From positions 1 through 29,254 of IMG/VR virus record IMGVR_UViG_3300037961_002018: a stretch of 29,254 bases of DNA; one strand, written 5' to 3'. The position numbers were made by a program, and so were the translations under genes. Below are positions 22,132 through 29,254 of this stretch, piece after piece. Each line of letters starts with the position of its first letter. Position 1 is the stretch's first letter. The notes under the pieces are model-generated. The model worked only from the letters and a program-made list of their open reading frames with translations, made no database searches and had not been told where the DNA came from. This DNA comes from a virus.

Positions 22132-24044
22132 TGAATATTGTAGAAGTACAGGACAATCTCAAAAACTTTTCTCAAGATCAATTAATTAACGAAATAAATC
22201 AGCCTTCTGGCATGGTTCCTCAGTTCCTAGTTCTAACAGAGCTAGGAAGGCGCAATAGAATAAAGCAGGACATGGAAGGCAGACAGGCTCAAAATCAACC
22301 TACAGTTGCTCAAGAAGTTGTCTCAGCAGCAGGTGTACCGCAAGGCGGCATAATGGATATGGCTAGGTCTATGGCTCCAAAAAGTTCAATTGAACAAAAT
22401 GATGCTGTCAACATGATGAAAGAGGGTGGAAAGCCTAGGAATAGAATGGATATGCTATTGGCATATCTAAGAAGTCTAGGTGCTGATGAAGAAGAAGAAG
22501 TCAAAGAGGCCACTGGTGGTAAATCTATAGCAGAGATAATTAACTTTGGTGGTGACTTTAGGCCTGTCAAAAAGAAGGCCGATGGTGGCGTTGTTAAGAT
22601 GTTTACTGGTGGTATTGGTGGGTTATCTACAAATGCAAACGATTTTGGTGGATTGACAGTTCCTTTATTAGAGGGCGCTTTAAGCCAGTCTGACTTGGAG
22701 AAACAACGCCTTGCGGAAGAGGAAGCTAAAAGAAAGAAAGAATTAGAGAGATTTTTAGAAAAACAAAAACCAAAATATAAAGGAGGAGCTTTGCCGGGTG
22801 GCTCTCAGACAGATACGTTTGGTCTGTTGGGGGCAGAGAAAAAAGTTGTGAATGGTGAAGAGTTTTATGTTTTTCCTACAGGCAAGGTTTATGACAAAAA
22901 TGGCAGGTCTGTACAGGGCGGCATGGCTATGGAGGTTATAAAGAGGGCGCAGTTAGATGGGTCTGATTTTCAATACTCTCCTACAGGAACTTTTGGTTTT
23001 TATGGAGAAAATCCTGATGGCAGCACAAATCCTGAAGATTTCACACCCTTCGGAGGTCTTGATATAGGTGATCTCACAACTCCCGATCCTCTTGTAAATT
23101 TAGGACAAGGTACAAAGAATTTAATCAATACTGTAACAGATACAGTTGCTCCATCTATTCCAGATATAGTTGATGGAACTGCAGATATAACTAATGTCGA
23201 TAATACACTTACATCTTTCAATCCACCTAGGCCATCTACTGATGCTGTAAATTTAATGAAAATAAATCAACCAGAAGTTCCTGATGAGCTTATGATTGGA
23301 GCGTTTGGAGATATAGTTCGACCTGATGAGCTTCAGATGCCTGAGTTTAACAACACTCCAAGACCACCATTTTTACCTTCAGGAAGTGGAGATATGCCTG
23401 ATGAGTTAATGGTTCCGTTTGACAACACACCTACTAAGGGCAAAGGTGGCGATGATGGGGGTGATGGAGCAGGAGGTGGCGGTGACGCAGGAACTGGCGG
23501 CACTAAAGGCGGATCTGCTCTTGGCGCTCTTGAGTCAGAAATAGCTGATATGTTGAAACAAAATGAAGAGGATAGAGATAAAGATAAGTATTTAGCTTTA
23601 GCAAAGATGGGGCTTGCACTTATGTCATCATCTCAACCTACACTTGGTGGTGCTTTAGGAGAGGCAGGTATAGCAGGTTTAGATGACTTACAAGCATCTA
23701 GAAAATCATACAGAGATGACAAATTAGCATTGCTTGATACTCGAAGAAAGTTAGAACAGGCTAGAGCCACTGCTGCAGCCAAAGACAAAAGCGGCCTTAC
23801 AGGAACAAATGTAGTTTCATCTCTAAATAATATTAGAAATCAAAAAGCTAAAGCAATGTCAGATCTTGCTGCAATAGCTCCTCAATTTGAAGGCGGTACA
23901 CTTACAAAAGAACAAGAAGCTGCTGCAGAAATGTTTAGAAGACAAATAGCTAATCTAAGTGTGATGGAAAGCACATATGAAGCCATGCTTGGAGGTATAG
24001 GTTCTTTAGGTTCTACTGGTACTTTTAACGCAACCGCAAATTAA
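22131..24044 (+). CDS. Large internal virion-type protein (637 aa)
   Basis: The N-terminal ~70 residues (DQLINEINQPSGMVPQFLVL, TELGRRNRIKQDMEGRQAQ, VPQGGIMDMARSM) match a conserved start I recall in marine phage internal virion proteins. A charged helical stretch follows at ~185-215 (LEKQRLAEEEAKRKKELER). A flexible middle has three short repeats (VPDELM, RPDELQ, MPDELM, residues ~383-430) and a Gly/Asp-rich linker. The last ~180 residues are helical (KYLALAKMGLALMSSSQPTL, ALLDTRRKLEQARATAAAKD). It begins by TAATG overlap. It is probably ejected with its neighbours; the palindrome at 22384 lies within it. Confidence 0.68.
   Translation: MNIVEVQDNLKNFSQDQLINEINQPSGMVPQFLVLTELGRRNRIKQDMEGRQAQNQPTVAQEVVSAAGVPQGGIMDMARSMAPKSSIEQNDAVNMMKEGGKPRNRMDMLLAYLRSLGADEEEEVKEATGGKSIAEIINFGGDFRPVKKKADGGVVKMFTGGIGGLSTNANDFGGLTVPLLEGALSQSDLEKQRLAEEEAKRKKELERFLEKQKPKYKGGALPGGSQTDTFGLLGAEKKVVNGEEFYVFPTGKVYDKNGRSVQGGMAMEVIKRAQLDGSDFQYSPTGTFGFYGENPDGSTNPEDFTPFGGLDIGDLTTPDPLVNLGQGTKNLINTVTDTVAPSIPDIVDGTADITNVDNTLTSFNPPRPSTDAVNLMKINQPEVPDELMIGAFGDIVRPDELQMPEFNNTPRPPFLPSGSGDMPDELMVPFDNTPTKGKGGDDGGDGAGGGGDAGTGGTKGGSALGALESEIADMLKQNEEDRDKDKYLALAKMGLALMSSSQPTLGGALGEAGIAGLDDLQASRKSYRDDKLALLDTRRKLEQARATAAAKDKSGLTGTNVVSSLNNIRNQKAKAMSDLAAIAPQFEGGTLTKEQEAAAEMFRRQIANLSVMESTYEAMLGGIGSLGSTGTFNATAN
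22384..22395. repeat. Palindrome GTTCAATTGAAC inside a CDS (copy 3 of 4)
   Basis: A perfect 12-bp palindrome, about 250 nt into the 637-residue gene, read there as K-S-S-I-E-Q-N. With flanks it is AGTTCAATTGAACAAA, the same 16-mer as copy 4. No T tract follows, so it is unlikely to terminate transcription. Confidence 0.7.
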
Positions 24045-24058
24045 ATGAGGATTGGATT

Positions 24059-27000
24059 ATGGGCGTTATCCAACAAAAAGGTCAATTCTCAGGTAAATCA
24101 TACTCAATTCAAATAGCAGGTGATACGCCAACTCCTGTAGAACAACAAAAGATAGACAGCTATCTTACACAACAAGAACAGCCTTACAAACAATCTTACG
24201 AATACTATTTTGGTCAAAGGACTAATGAGGACGTTCCTCAAGAAGTGCCTATTCAAGAAGAGGGTGGTTTTAGAAGGGCTGTAGGCGCAGGTGTTGATCA
24301 GCTTCAAATAGCATATGGCTCAAGTTTAGAAGGCTTGGGTAAAGTTACTGGTCTAGAAGGCTTAGAAAATTATGGCTCTGATGTTGTTGAAAAGAACGAA
24401 CAAGAGTTTCAAGAAAAAGCTGCAGGTTTTACGAGATTAGATGATGCCGATAGTTTCGGTGATTATATTAAATTTTACACGGAAACTCTCGGTCAGCAAC
24501 TTCCAAACCTTGGTTCTACATTAGCGGGTTCTGGCGCAGGTGCATTGGCAGGTTCTGCTTTTGGCCCTGTAGGAACTTTTGTTGGCGGTATAGCAGGTGG
24601 TATGGCTGCTAATATTCCTTATTTTTATGGAGATAATAGGGAAGCTCAAAAGGAAGCAATGGAGAGAGGTCTTCGAACAGAAATGAACGAAGGCGCAGCT
24701 TTCCTTTATTCTATTCCTCAAGCATCTTTGGATTTAATTGTAGATAGATTGCTCGTTGGCGGCATTCTTCCAAAATCATTTGGCACTTCTGGTGCAATAT
24801 TTACCCGTGGAGTTAAAGGCGTAGCTATTGGTAATGTCGTAGAGATTCCTACAGAGATTGGTCAAGAGGTCTTAAATAGATACCAAGCAGGTCTTTCTAT
24901 TGCTGATGAGGAAGCTTTAAGAGTTTATAGAGATGTAGCTATAGCTGCAGGTCTTGTTGGTGGTACTGTTCGCGGTGGTACTAATATAATTGCAGGTGAC
25001 CAAAGGGTCAGGGATAAAAATAAAGAAGAACAGGAAAAAATTCGACAGCTTCAAGAAGATCAAGAAGAAGCAAGACAAAGAGCATTACTAAAGAAACAAG
25101 AAATAAACAAATCAAAAGCAATGATCGATGAAGATCTTGTAGAAGATGTTGAAGAAAAGCAGAGAAAATTAGAAGAAAAACAAGCGGAAGTAAGAAGATT
25201 AGCAGGGGTTGAAGAACAACCTCTGCAGCTTGGAGTAATGGCTCCACCACCTGATAACAATAGGCTCTCTCCTGAAGAAGAGAAGATGGCTCTTTTACAG
25301 GCAGCTAGAGAGACAACACTGCCACTTATACCAGTAGAGCTGTCAACTTTGCCTTTAGATGAACAGGTAAGAATTAGAAGCTCTCGCAGAGCGCAAGGCG
25401 TAGATACCACAACACCTGCTTCGATAGATGAAATAAGAAGAGTTTTAGGTGAAGACGTAGCTGATAGAGAAGTTAGGAAACAAAAACCTCTAGGGGGCGG
25501 TGCAGCACACTTTGGCCCGATTAGCGGTAAAAGCTTTACACAATCACAATATGACCGTGCCGTACAGGAGATTAAGGCTCAGAAGAAATACACTTTCAAT
25601 GCTGTGCAGAAAGCTTTGAAGGCTACAGGCCTTAACAGAGTACCAAGGCAAATGGTTCTCGATGTCAGAGATGAGATGGTAAACCGTGGGATACTTCGTA
25701 AGTCTGATAGAGTTAGAACTGGTTACGTTGTTGAGGCAGACATTGAATCATCTTTTGACGAGGCGGCATCATACAGAAAAACCGTCAATGATATCAGGAC
25801 GTTATTAGACGGAGAAAGAACTGCTAAGAAAAAAGCAGAGAATGAAACTGATGAAGAGTTTCAGTCTAGAAAACTAGGATTAAGATCTTACAGAAGAAAG
25901 CTTCTTGAGGATGCTCGAAGAGCGCAACAGGTAGAGGGCAATGTAAGAAAAGCTCGACAGTTAAATGCTAAGGCTGATGCTCTTGAGGGCGAGATAGCTA
26001 GAGCAGAAAAGACTGTTACAGACTTAGAAAAGAAGATTGAGACAAGCCCTCAAGGTCAGGCAATACCTGCCACAGAAAGACCAAAGGTACTATCATCTGA
26101 TGAGAAGCAAGCAATCGGAAGCCAAGAGACAACTCAAGGACAAAGAGAAGCCCTTCAAACTAGCGTTAATAACAGAAAAGCGGAGCTTGATGAAAAACGC
26201 AAAATGCTTCGTAGGTTAAAAGCTAGAAAAGCACCTAGACCTCAAGTTGATCAGGTTGCAATAAGAGAACTTGAGAATGACATAGAAAGATTAAAATACT
26301 TTATTAAGTCTGCTCAGTCTAAGATAGATGCTCCATCATCTCCAGTGCAGGTTGCTCCAGAGGCCAAGCAAGCCAAGACAGCTAGAACAGTCGCTGATCT
26401 GGCACTAAACAGAAGAAAGAGTGATGTCTTTACAGCTAAAGAGCAGCAGGTATTTAACGCTTTAAGAAAGCGTCTTACAAGGCTTGGTCTTAGAGATGTT
26501 AATCTGACTGTAGAAAAAACTCTTGCTAGAACTGTAAACATCAATGGTCAAAATGTTCATGTAGACCCAGAAGGTCAGTTTGATGCTAAGGATGGCAATA
26601 GAATTATATCTTTAGCAATGGAGGCTGTTGACCCTAACGCAACAGCGCAGGAGCAGTTCGATGCCCTAAAAGGTATAATGAACCATGAGGTTATACACGC
26701 TCTTAAAAATCTTGGCTTATTTACAAAACAGGAATACGCATCATTAGTAAAAGCTGCCAAAGCTAAAAAGTATGTTGCTATAAAAGATGGTGTGCCAACC
26801 GAAAGAAAGTATTCTTACTACGACAGAGCAAGATCTATGTATGAAGGCATAGGTGCATCTGAGGCAACCATAGAAGAAGAAGCAGTAGCAGAGCTATTTA
26901 GAGACTATGCAGATAATAAGATTAAACTATCTGGCAAGCCTCGAACACTCATGCAGCGCATCAAAGATTTCTTTGTTGGTATAGTTAAAGGCAACAATGA

Positions 27001-29254
27001 TGTAGGTATATCTAGTGTAGAAGACATATTCGATAACATAAGAAGTGGGAACATAGGGGCTAGAGGCATCATCTCATCTGAGAAGCGGCCTTTCCAAATG
27101 ATTTTAAATAGAGACTTTGGAGACCCAGAAGGTGACGTTGAATCTCAGTCGTTAGCCTTCTCACTTAAGAACTTCACTCCTAAGCTTCCGTTTGCTCCAG
27201 ATGGCGCAAGAGCGCACAAGCTCCCACATCAATTATTGATAGAGGGATCAGGCAGACCAGAAACCATACAGGTTACTCAAAAGTATACCAGAGGTAATGC
27301 CGAAAGAAATAATAGTTCAATTGAACAAATTTTAGAGCAGCATCCAAACGCTACAGATTCTGTGCAAAATTGGATGGACGCAATGCAAGATGCTTTTGGT
27401 GGTGAATACATTCCTGCTCCACCGTTGGTTGCTATACAGTATAGCTCTTCTCCTGAAGCTATGGCTGAGAAGCTTAAAGATTTAACACCAGAGCTGAGAA
27501 AAGGTGTAGATGAAGGCTTTAAGCATGTAAAAGATCTTCAGAACATATATAGCAGTGGTAATGCCACACCTCGAATGACCCTAGATTTATTTATATGGGG
27601 AATACTTTCAAGAGGTGCGGGGCCAGTTCAGCAAGAGTCAGCATATATAGATATAATTGATCAAGCCCACCCATTATTAGAAAAAGCTGCTCGTGAACCA
27701 TTGACAGAAGACGACCTTGATCGATGGATGCTTGAAGTTTCTACATCAATTCCTGAAGGGTCACCCGGTAAACAAGTTACTATGAACGTAAATGCAGCAG
27801 CAAAACTAGTTTCTGCAATGTCACAAATGGTTCCTAATACAAACAGAACAACTCTTGATTTAGTTCACGAACAAATGATAGACGCAAATGTTTCAGCATC
27901 TGATATAAGAGAAACATTTCTTGCAAATACAGAGGGCGCAGGAATAGATAACAAAGTGTTATCTTTTATCCTTCTTGTTGCAGGTAAAGATGATGTTCTC
28001 GTTATGGATAGAATACAAGGCAGACATCTGTGGGATGATGGCAGATATGGTGGTTCTAATATTTATGATGGTATAGGGCCAAATAATGAAGGTCTTAACG
28101 GAATATTTAGAGGCCCAAGGGGTATTCTTGTCACTCGTATGCTTGAGAATGGTATGCGTAAAAATATTGATAAAGCTTACGAACTTGTCGGCAGACCACA
28201 AGACGCTTCTCTTGGCAGATTTCATTGGGAGACTTGGGTTATCGAGGGAGAGCAAGTTGTTAACCACGGCTCTCTAAAAGCGATCATAGACAGAACCACT
28301 GTTGGAACTAGGGTGACGGAAGGTAAAACAGATACATTTTCTTCAAACATGACTTACATGAGAGGACTGAATGCTACTGTTGTAGAGTATCCTTTGTCAG
28401 ATGGTGATGTGGTTTATATGACGCCTCAGACATTTAAAGATTTTACTAATGAAATGTCTAATGATGCCAAAAAGAAAAACTCTAAAACAGGTATATTTAA
28501 ACAAGGTAATTTTAAAGTAAGTTCAAGAGCCGACATCCCTTGGTTTGAAAGGGTGGATGAAATAGACAGAGGCTCTATAGATAAATTAGCAAGGGAGTAT
28601 GAAGATGCAAAACCCAATGGCTCAGTTCTTAGAAGCGATGAGAGGACTGGAAAAAACAAGGACGCCTCTAGAAGAGGGAACTCAGACCTCGACAGAAGAT
28701 ACAGCCTCGGCTTCCTCACAACAACAGACACAGAAAGACTCCTCAAAGAAAAGCAATTAAAGGTTCGAAGGGACGAAAAGATTGGAGGCTTAAAAGGGTT
28801 TATACAAAATAATCCTGATGGCTTTACAATAAGCCCAGAAACAATGGAGCCAGTGTCTGGTGGCTTTGTTGTTGCCCCATTAAAAGAAGCAGAGATTATA
28901 GTTGGTCAAGAATTACCTGAGCAGGTTTTGATTGATTATATTGAGGATAACAAGGCGATAGCAGAGGCCACTGGGAGAGATGTTTATCTTGGTGGTTGGT
29001 TCGATACTGAATCAAACCAATATTTCTTAGACAATACCCTTATAGTAGACAGTAAGGAAGAAGCATTGTATATTGCTGAAGCGTCAGAGCAGTTAGCAAT
29101 ATTTGATTTAAATACATTCGAAGAGGTCAGAACAAATGACGGAATCTCAGAACTCAAACAAAGTGGTGCTTACAAAAGTGACACCGCAATCGGATACAAA
29201 AGAAACGCTGAAGAAATTGGTAGACGCTTTGCAGAAGCAAGGGATCAACGTAAT
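24059..29254 (+). CDS. Giant polyvalent-type virion protein with HExxH motif (3' partial, 1732 codons seen)
   Basis: One frame runs without a stop from ATG 24059 (AGG 8 nt upstream) to the window end. N-terminal region: GFRRAVGAGVDQLQIAYGSS and a glycine-zipper hydrophobic stretch near residues 158-185 (GSGAGALAGSAFGPVGTFVG). Coiled coils lie near 320-385 and 600-760. A zinc-metallopeptidase motif H876-E-V-I-H880 is followed ~60 residues later by an EEEAVAEL helix that could give the third ligand (E940/E941). A domain near 1300 reads ILLVAGKDDVLVMDRIQGRH. At ~1588-1700 is a unit typical of phage large polyvalent proteins (FVVAPLKEAE, DVYLGGWFD, EQLAIFDLNTF). It is probably ejected with the DNA to modify the host; the domain names are from memory. 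Confidence 0.8.
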   Translation, partial: MGVIQQKGQFSGKSYSIQIAGDTPTPVEQQKIDSYLTQQEQPYKQSYEYYFGQRTNEDVPQEVPIQEEGGFRRAVGAGVDQLQIAYGSSLEGLGKVTGLEGLENYGSDVVEKNEQEFQEKAAGFTRLDDADSFGDYIKFYTETLGQQLPNLGSTLAGSGAGALAGSAFGPVGTFVGGIAGGMAANIPYFYGDNREAQKEAMERGLRTEMNEGAAFLYSIPQASLDLIVDRLLVGGILPKSFGTSGAIFTRGVKGVAIGNVVEIPTEIGQEVLNRYQAGLSIADEEALRVYRDVAIAAGLVGGTVRGGTNIIAGDQRVRDKNKEEQEKIRQLQEDQEEARQRALLKKQEINKSKAMIDEDLVEDVEEKQRKLEEKQAEVRRLAGVEEQPLQLGVMAPPPDNNRLSPEEEKMALLQAARETTLPLIPVELSTLPLDEQVRIRSSRRAQGVDTTTPASIDEIRRVLGEDVADREVRKQKPLGGGAAHFGPISGKSFTQSQYDRAVQEIKAQKKYTFNAVQKALKATGLNRVPRQMVLDVRDEMVNRGILRKSDRVRTGYVVEADIESSFDEAASYRKTVNDIRTLLDGERTAKKKAENETDEEFQSRKLGLRSYRRKLLEDARRAQQVEGNVRKARQLNAKADALEGEIARAEKTVTDLEKKIETSPQGQAIPATERPKVLSSDEKQAIGSQETTQGQREALQTSVNNRKAELDEKRKMLRRLKARKAPRPQVDQVAIRELENDIERLKYFIKSAQSKIDAPSSPVQVAPEAKQAKTARTVADLALNRRKSDVFTAKEQQVFNALRKRLTRLGLRDVNLTVEKTLARTVNINGQNVHVDPEGQFDAKDGNRIISLAMEAVDPNATAQEQFDALKGIMNHEVIHALKNLGLFTKQEYASLVKAAKAKKYVAIKDGVPTERKYSYYDRARSMYEGIGASEATIEEEAVAELFRDYADNKIKLSGKPRTLMQRIKDFFVGIVKGNNDVGISSVEDIFDNIRSGNIGARGIISSEKRPFQMILNRDFGDPEGDVESQSLAFSLKNFTPKLPFAPDGARAHKLPHQLLIEGSGRPETIQVTQKYTRGNAERNNSSIEQILEQHPNATDSVQNWMDAMQDAFGGEYIPAPPLVAIQYSSSPEAMAEKLKDLTPELRKGVDEGFKHVKDLQNIYSSGNATPRMTLDLFIWGILSRGAGPVQQESAYIDIIDQAHPLLEKAAREPLTEDDLDRWMLEVSTSIPEGSPGKQVTMNVNAAAKLVSAMSQMVPNTNRTTLDLVHEQMIDANVSASDIRETFLANTEGAGIDNKVLSFILLVAGKDDVLVMDRIQGRHLWDDGRYGGSNIYDGIGPNNEGLNGIFRGPRGILVTRMLENGMRKNIDKAYELVGRPQDASLGRFHWETWVIEGEQVVNHGSLKAIIDRTTVGTRVTEGKTDTFSSNMTYMRGLNATVVEYPLSDGDVVYMTPQTFKDFTNEMSNDAKKKNSKTGIFKQGNFKVSSRADIPWFERVDEIDRGSIDKLAREYEDAKPNGSVLRSDERTGKNKDASRRGNSDLDRRYSLGFLTTTDTERLLKEKQLKVRRDEKIGGLKGFIQNNPDGFTISPETMEPVSGGFVVAPLKEAEIIVGQELPEQVLIDYIEDNKAIAEATGRDVYLGGWFDTESNQYFLDNTLIVDSKEEALYIAEASEQLAIFDLNTFEEVRTNDGISELKQSGAYKSDTAIGYKRNAEEIGRRFAEARDQRN
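27315..27326. repeat. Palindrome GTTCAATTGAAC inside a CDS (copy 4 of 4)
   Basis: A perfect 12-bp palindrome in the giant gene, read as N-S-S-I-E-Q-I. It shares the 16-mer AGTTCAATTGAACAAA with copy 3 although the surrounding proteins are unrelated. Confidence 0.7.
28605..28760 (+). CDS. Out-of-frame ORF nested in the giant gene (51 aa)
   Basis: An ATG at 28605 with AAGGGAG 7 nt upstream opens a 51-residue frame, MQNPMAQFLEAMRGLEKTRT onward, with a Ser/Thr/Gln-rich tail ending KKSN. It is a helical start with a hydrophilic tail. In the same stretch the giant gene's own codons become unusual: I count five CTC leucine codons in about 52 codons against roughly seven in the ~1,500 codons before, and many C-ending codons. 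That is what constraint from a second frame would look like. The main frame there is a charged, low-complexity linker, which would tolerate overprinting. No known family. Confidence 0.4.
   Translation: MQNPMAQFLEAMRGLEKTRTPLEEGTQTSTEDTASASSQQQTQKDSSKKSN
29136..29254 (+). CDS. Second out-of-frame ORF at the window end (3' partial)
   Basis: An ATG at 29136, with AAGAGG 9 nt upstream, opens a frame that runs off the window: MTESQNSNKVVLTKVTPQSD, then KETLKKLVDALQKQGINV. It looks like an ordinary protein N-terminus with an amphipathic helix. The giant gene stays open in its own frame over the same bases (DGISELKQSGAY, AEEIGRRFAEAR). Either the giant gene ends soon after the window and this is the next gene with a long overlap, or it is a nested gene. 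Both this ORF and the one at 28605 lie in the same frame relative to the giant gene. Confidence 0.45.
   Translation, partial: MTESQNSNKVVLTKVTPQSDTKETLKKLVDALQKQGINV

Noticed and set aside
26037-26219. + strand frame of 60 codons inside the giant gene
   Set aside because: No ribosome site, non-ATG start, and the main frame keeps normal codon use across it.
11939-27326. Alphaproteobacterial LexA box reading of GTTCAATTGAAC
   Set aside because: The known box is a direct repeat GTTC-N7-GTTC; here the half-sites are inverted and 4 nt apart.
22384-27326. Copies 3 and 4 of the palindrome as protein-driven coincidence
   Set aside because: Both encode SSIEQ, but several synonymous codings were possible and the flanking DNA also matches over 16 nt; coincidence is not excluded, only less likely.
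28086-28277. + strand frame of 63 codons inside the giant gene
   Set aside because: No Shine-Dalgarno before its ATG, and the main frame here is a conserved-looking domain with normal codons, unlike the 28605 case.
1868-28746. Many reverse-strand open frames of 60-155 codons
   Set aside because: They lie opposite well-supported + genes, lack ribosome sites and have compositions that mirror the sense gene (for example Pro/Val-rich frames opposite the Gly/Thr repeats).
1-29254. tRNA genes or integration sites
   Set aside because: No cloverleaf-like segment or integrase gene seen in the few non-coding gaps, all shorter than about 60 nt.

Overview
The window is about 29 kb of a tailed-phage genome. 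Every gene I can support lies on the + strand, and most are joined by ATGA or TAATG overlaps or gaps of a few bases, so it reads as one long late (structural and lysis) operon. The gene families point to an AT-rich marine podovirus-like phage: a gp6/SU10-type adaptor, a nozzle-like protein, internal virion proteins, a GTA-type holin, a GH19 endolysin and many marine-phage fibre modules. The host is probably a marine alphaproteobacterium. That host assignment is inference from family resemblance; I could not run a search.

Layout. 1-623: 3' end of a head-tail adaptor and a conserved small protein. 625-9269: a large fibre/adhesin block. It holds a small conserved virion-type protein, a modular fibre, four paralogues each with six kelch-like repeats (predicted six-bladed propellers), one S74-chaperone fibre, three small paralogous fibre proteins and a tail assembly chaperone. 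9281-17216: a charged helical protein, a small conserved protein, a repeat-rich fibre carrying a cupredoxin-like domain, another modular fibre, a glycine-rich adhesin, an unknown protein, a 639-residue nozzle-like protein, a repeat-tailed structural protein, a small zinc ribbon and a short fibre. 17276-19695: a lysis/membrane cassette with a TM coiled-coil protein, a TM protein that seems to start at ATC, a 58-residue small ORF, an EF-hand two-TM protein, a 3TM holin and a GH19 lysin. 19756-29254: internal virion (ejection) proteins ending in a giant polyvalent-type gene with an HExxH motif. That gene has no stop before the window ends and gives 1,732 codons here.

How they work together. The adaptor and nozzle-like protein build the tail. 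The fibre block supplies host recognition through several interchangeable tips on conserved N-terminal anchors. The lysis cassette releases progeny. The last genes probably encode proteins ejected into the host at infection.

Most notable signals. (1) CCWGG is absent from all 29 kb, and every Pro-Gly pair uses CCC or CCG. (2) GGWCC is also absent, and every Gly-Pro pair uses GGC or GGG. Together these look like escape from two restriction specificities. (3) A 12-bp perfect palindrome, GTTCAATTGAAC, occurs four times, two of them in near-identical gene leaders. (4) Two out-of-frame ORFs with good ribosome binding sites sit inside the giant gene. (5) A conserved-looking gene lacks any ATG, GTG or TTG at its natural start.
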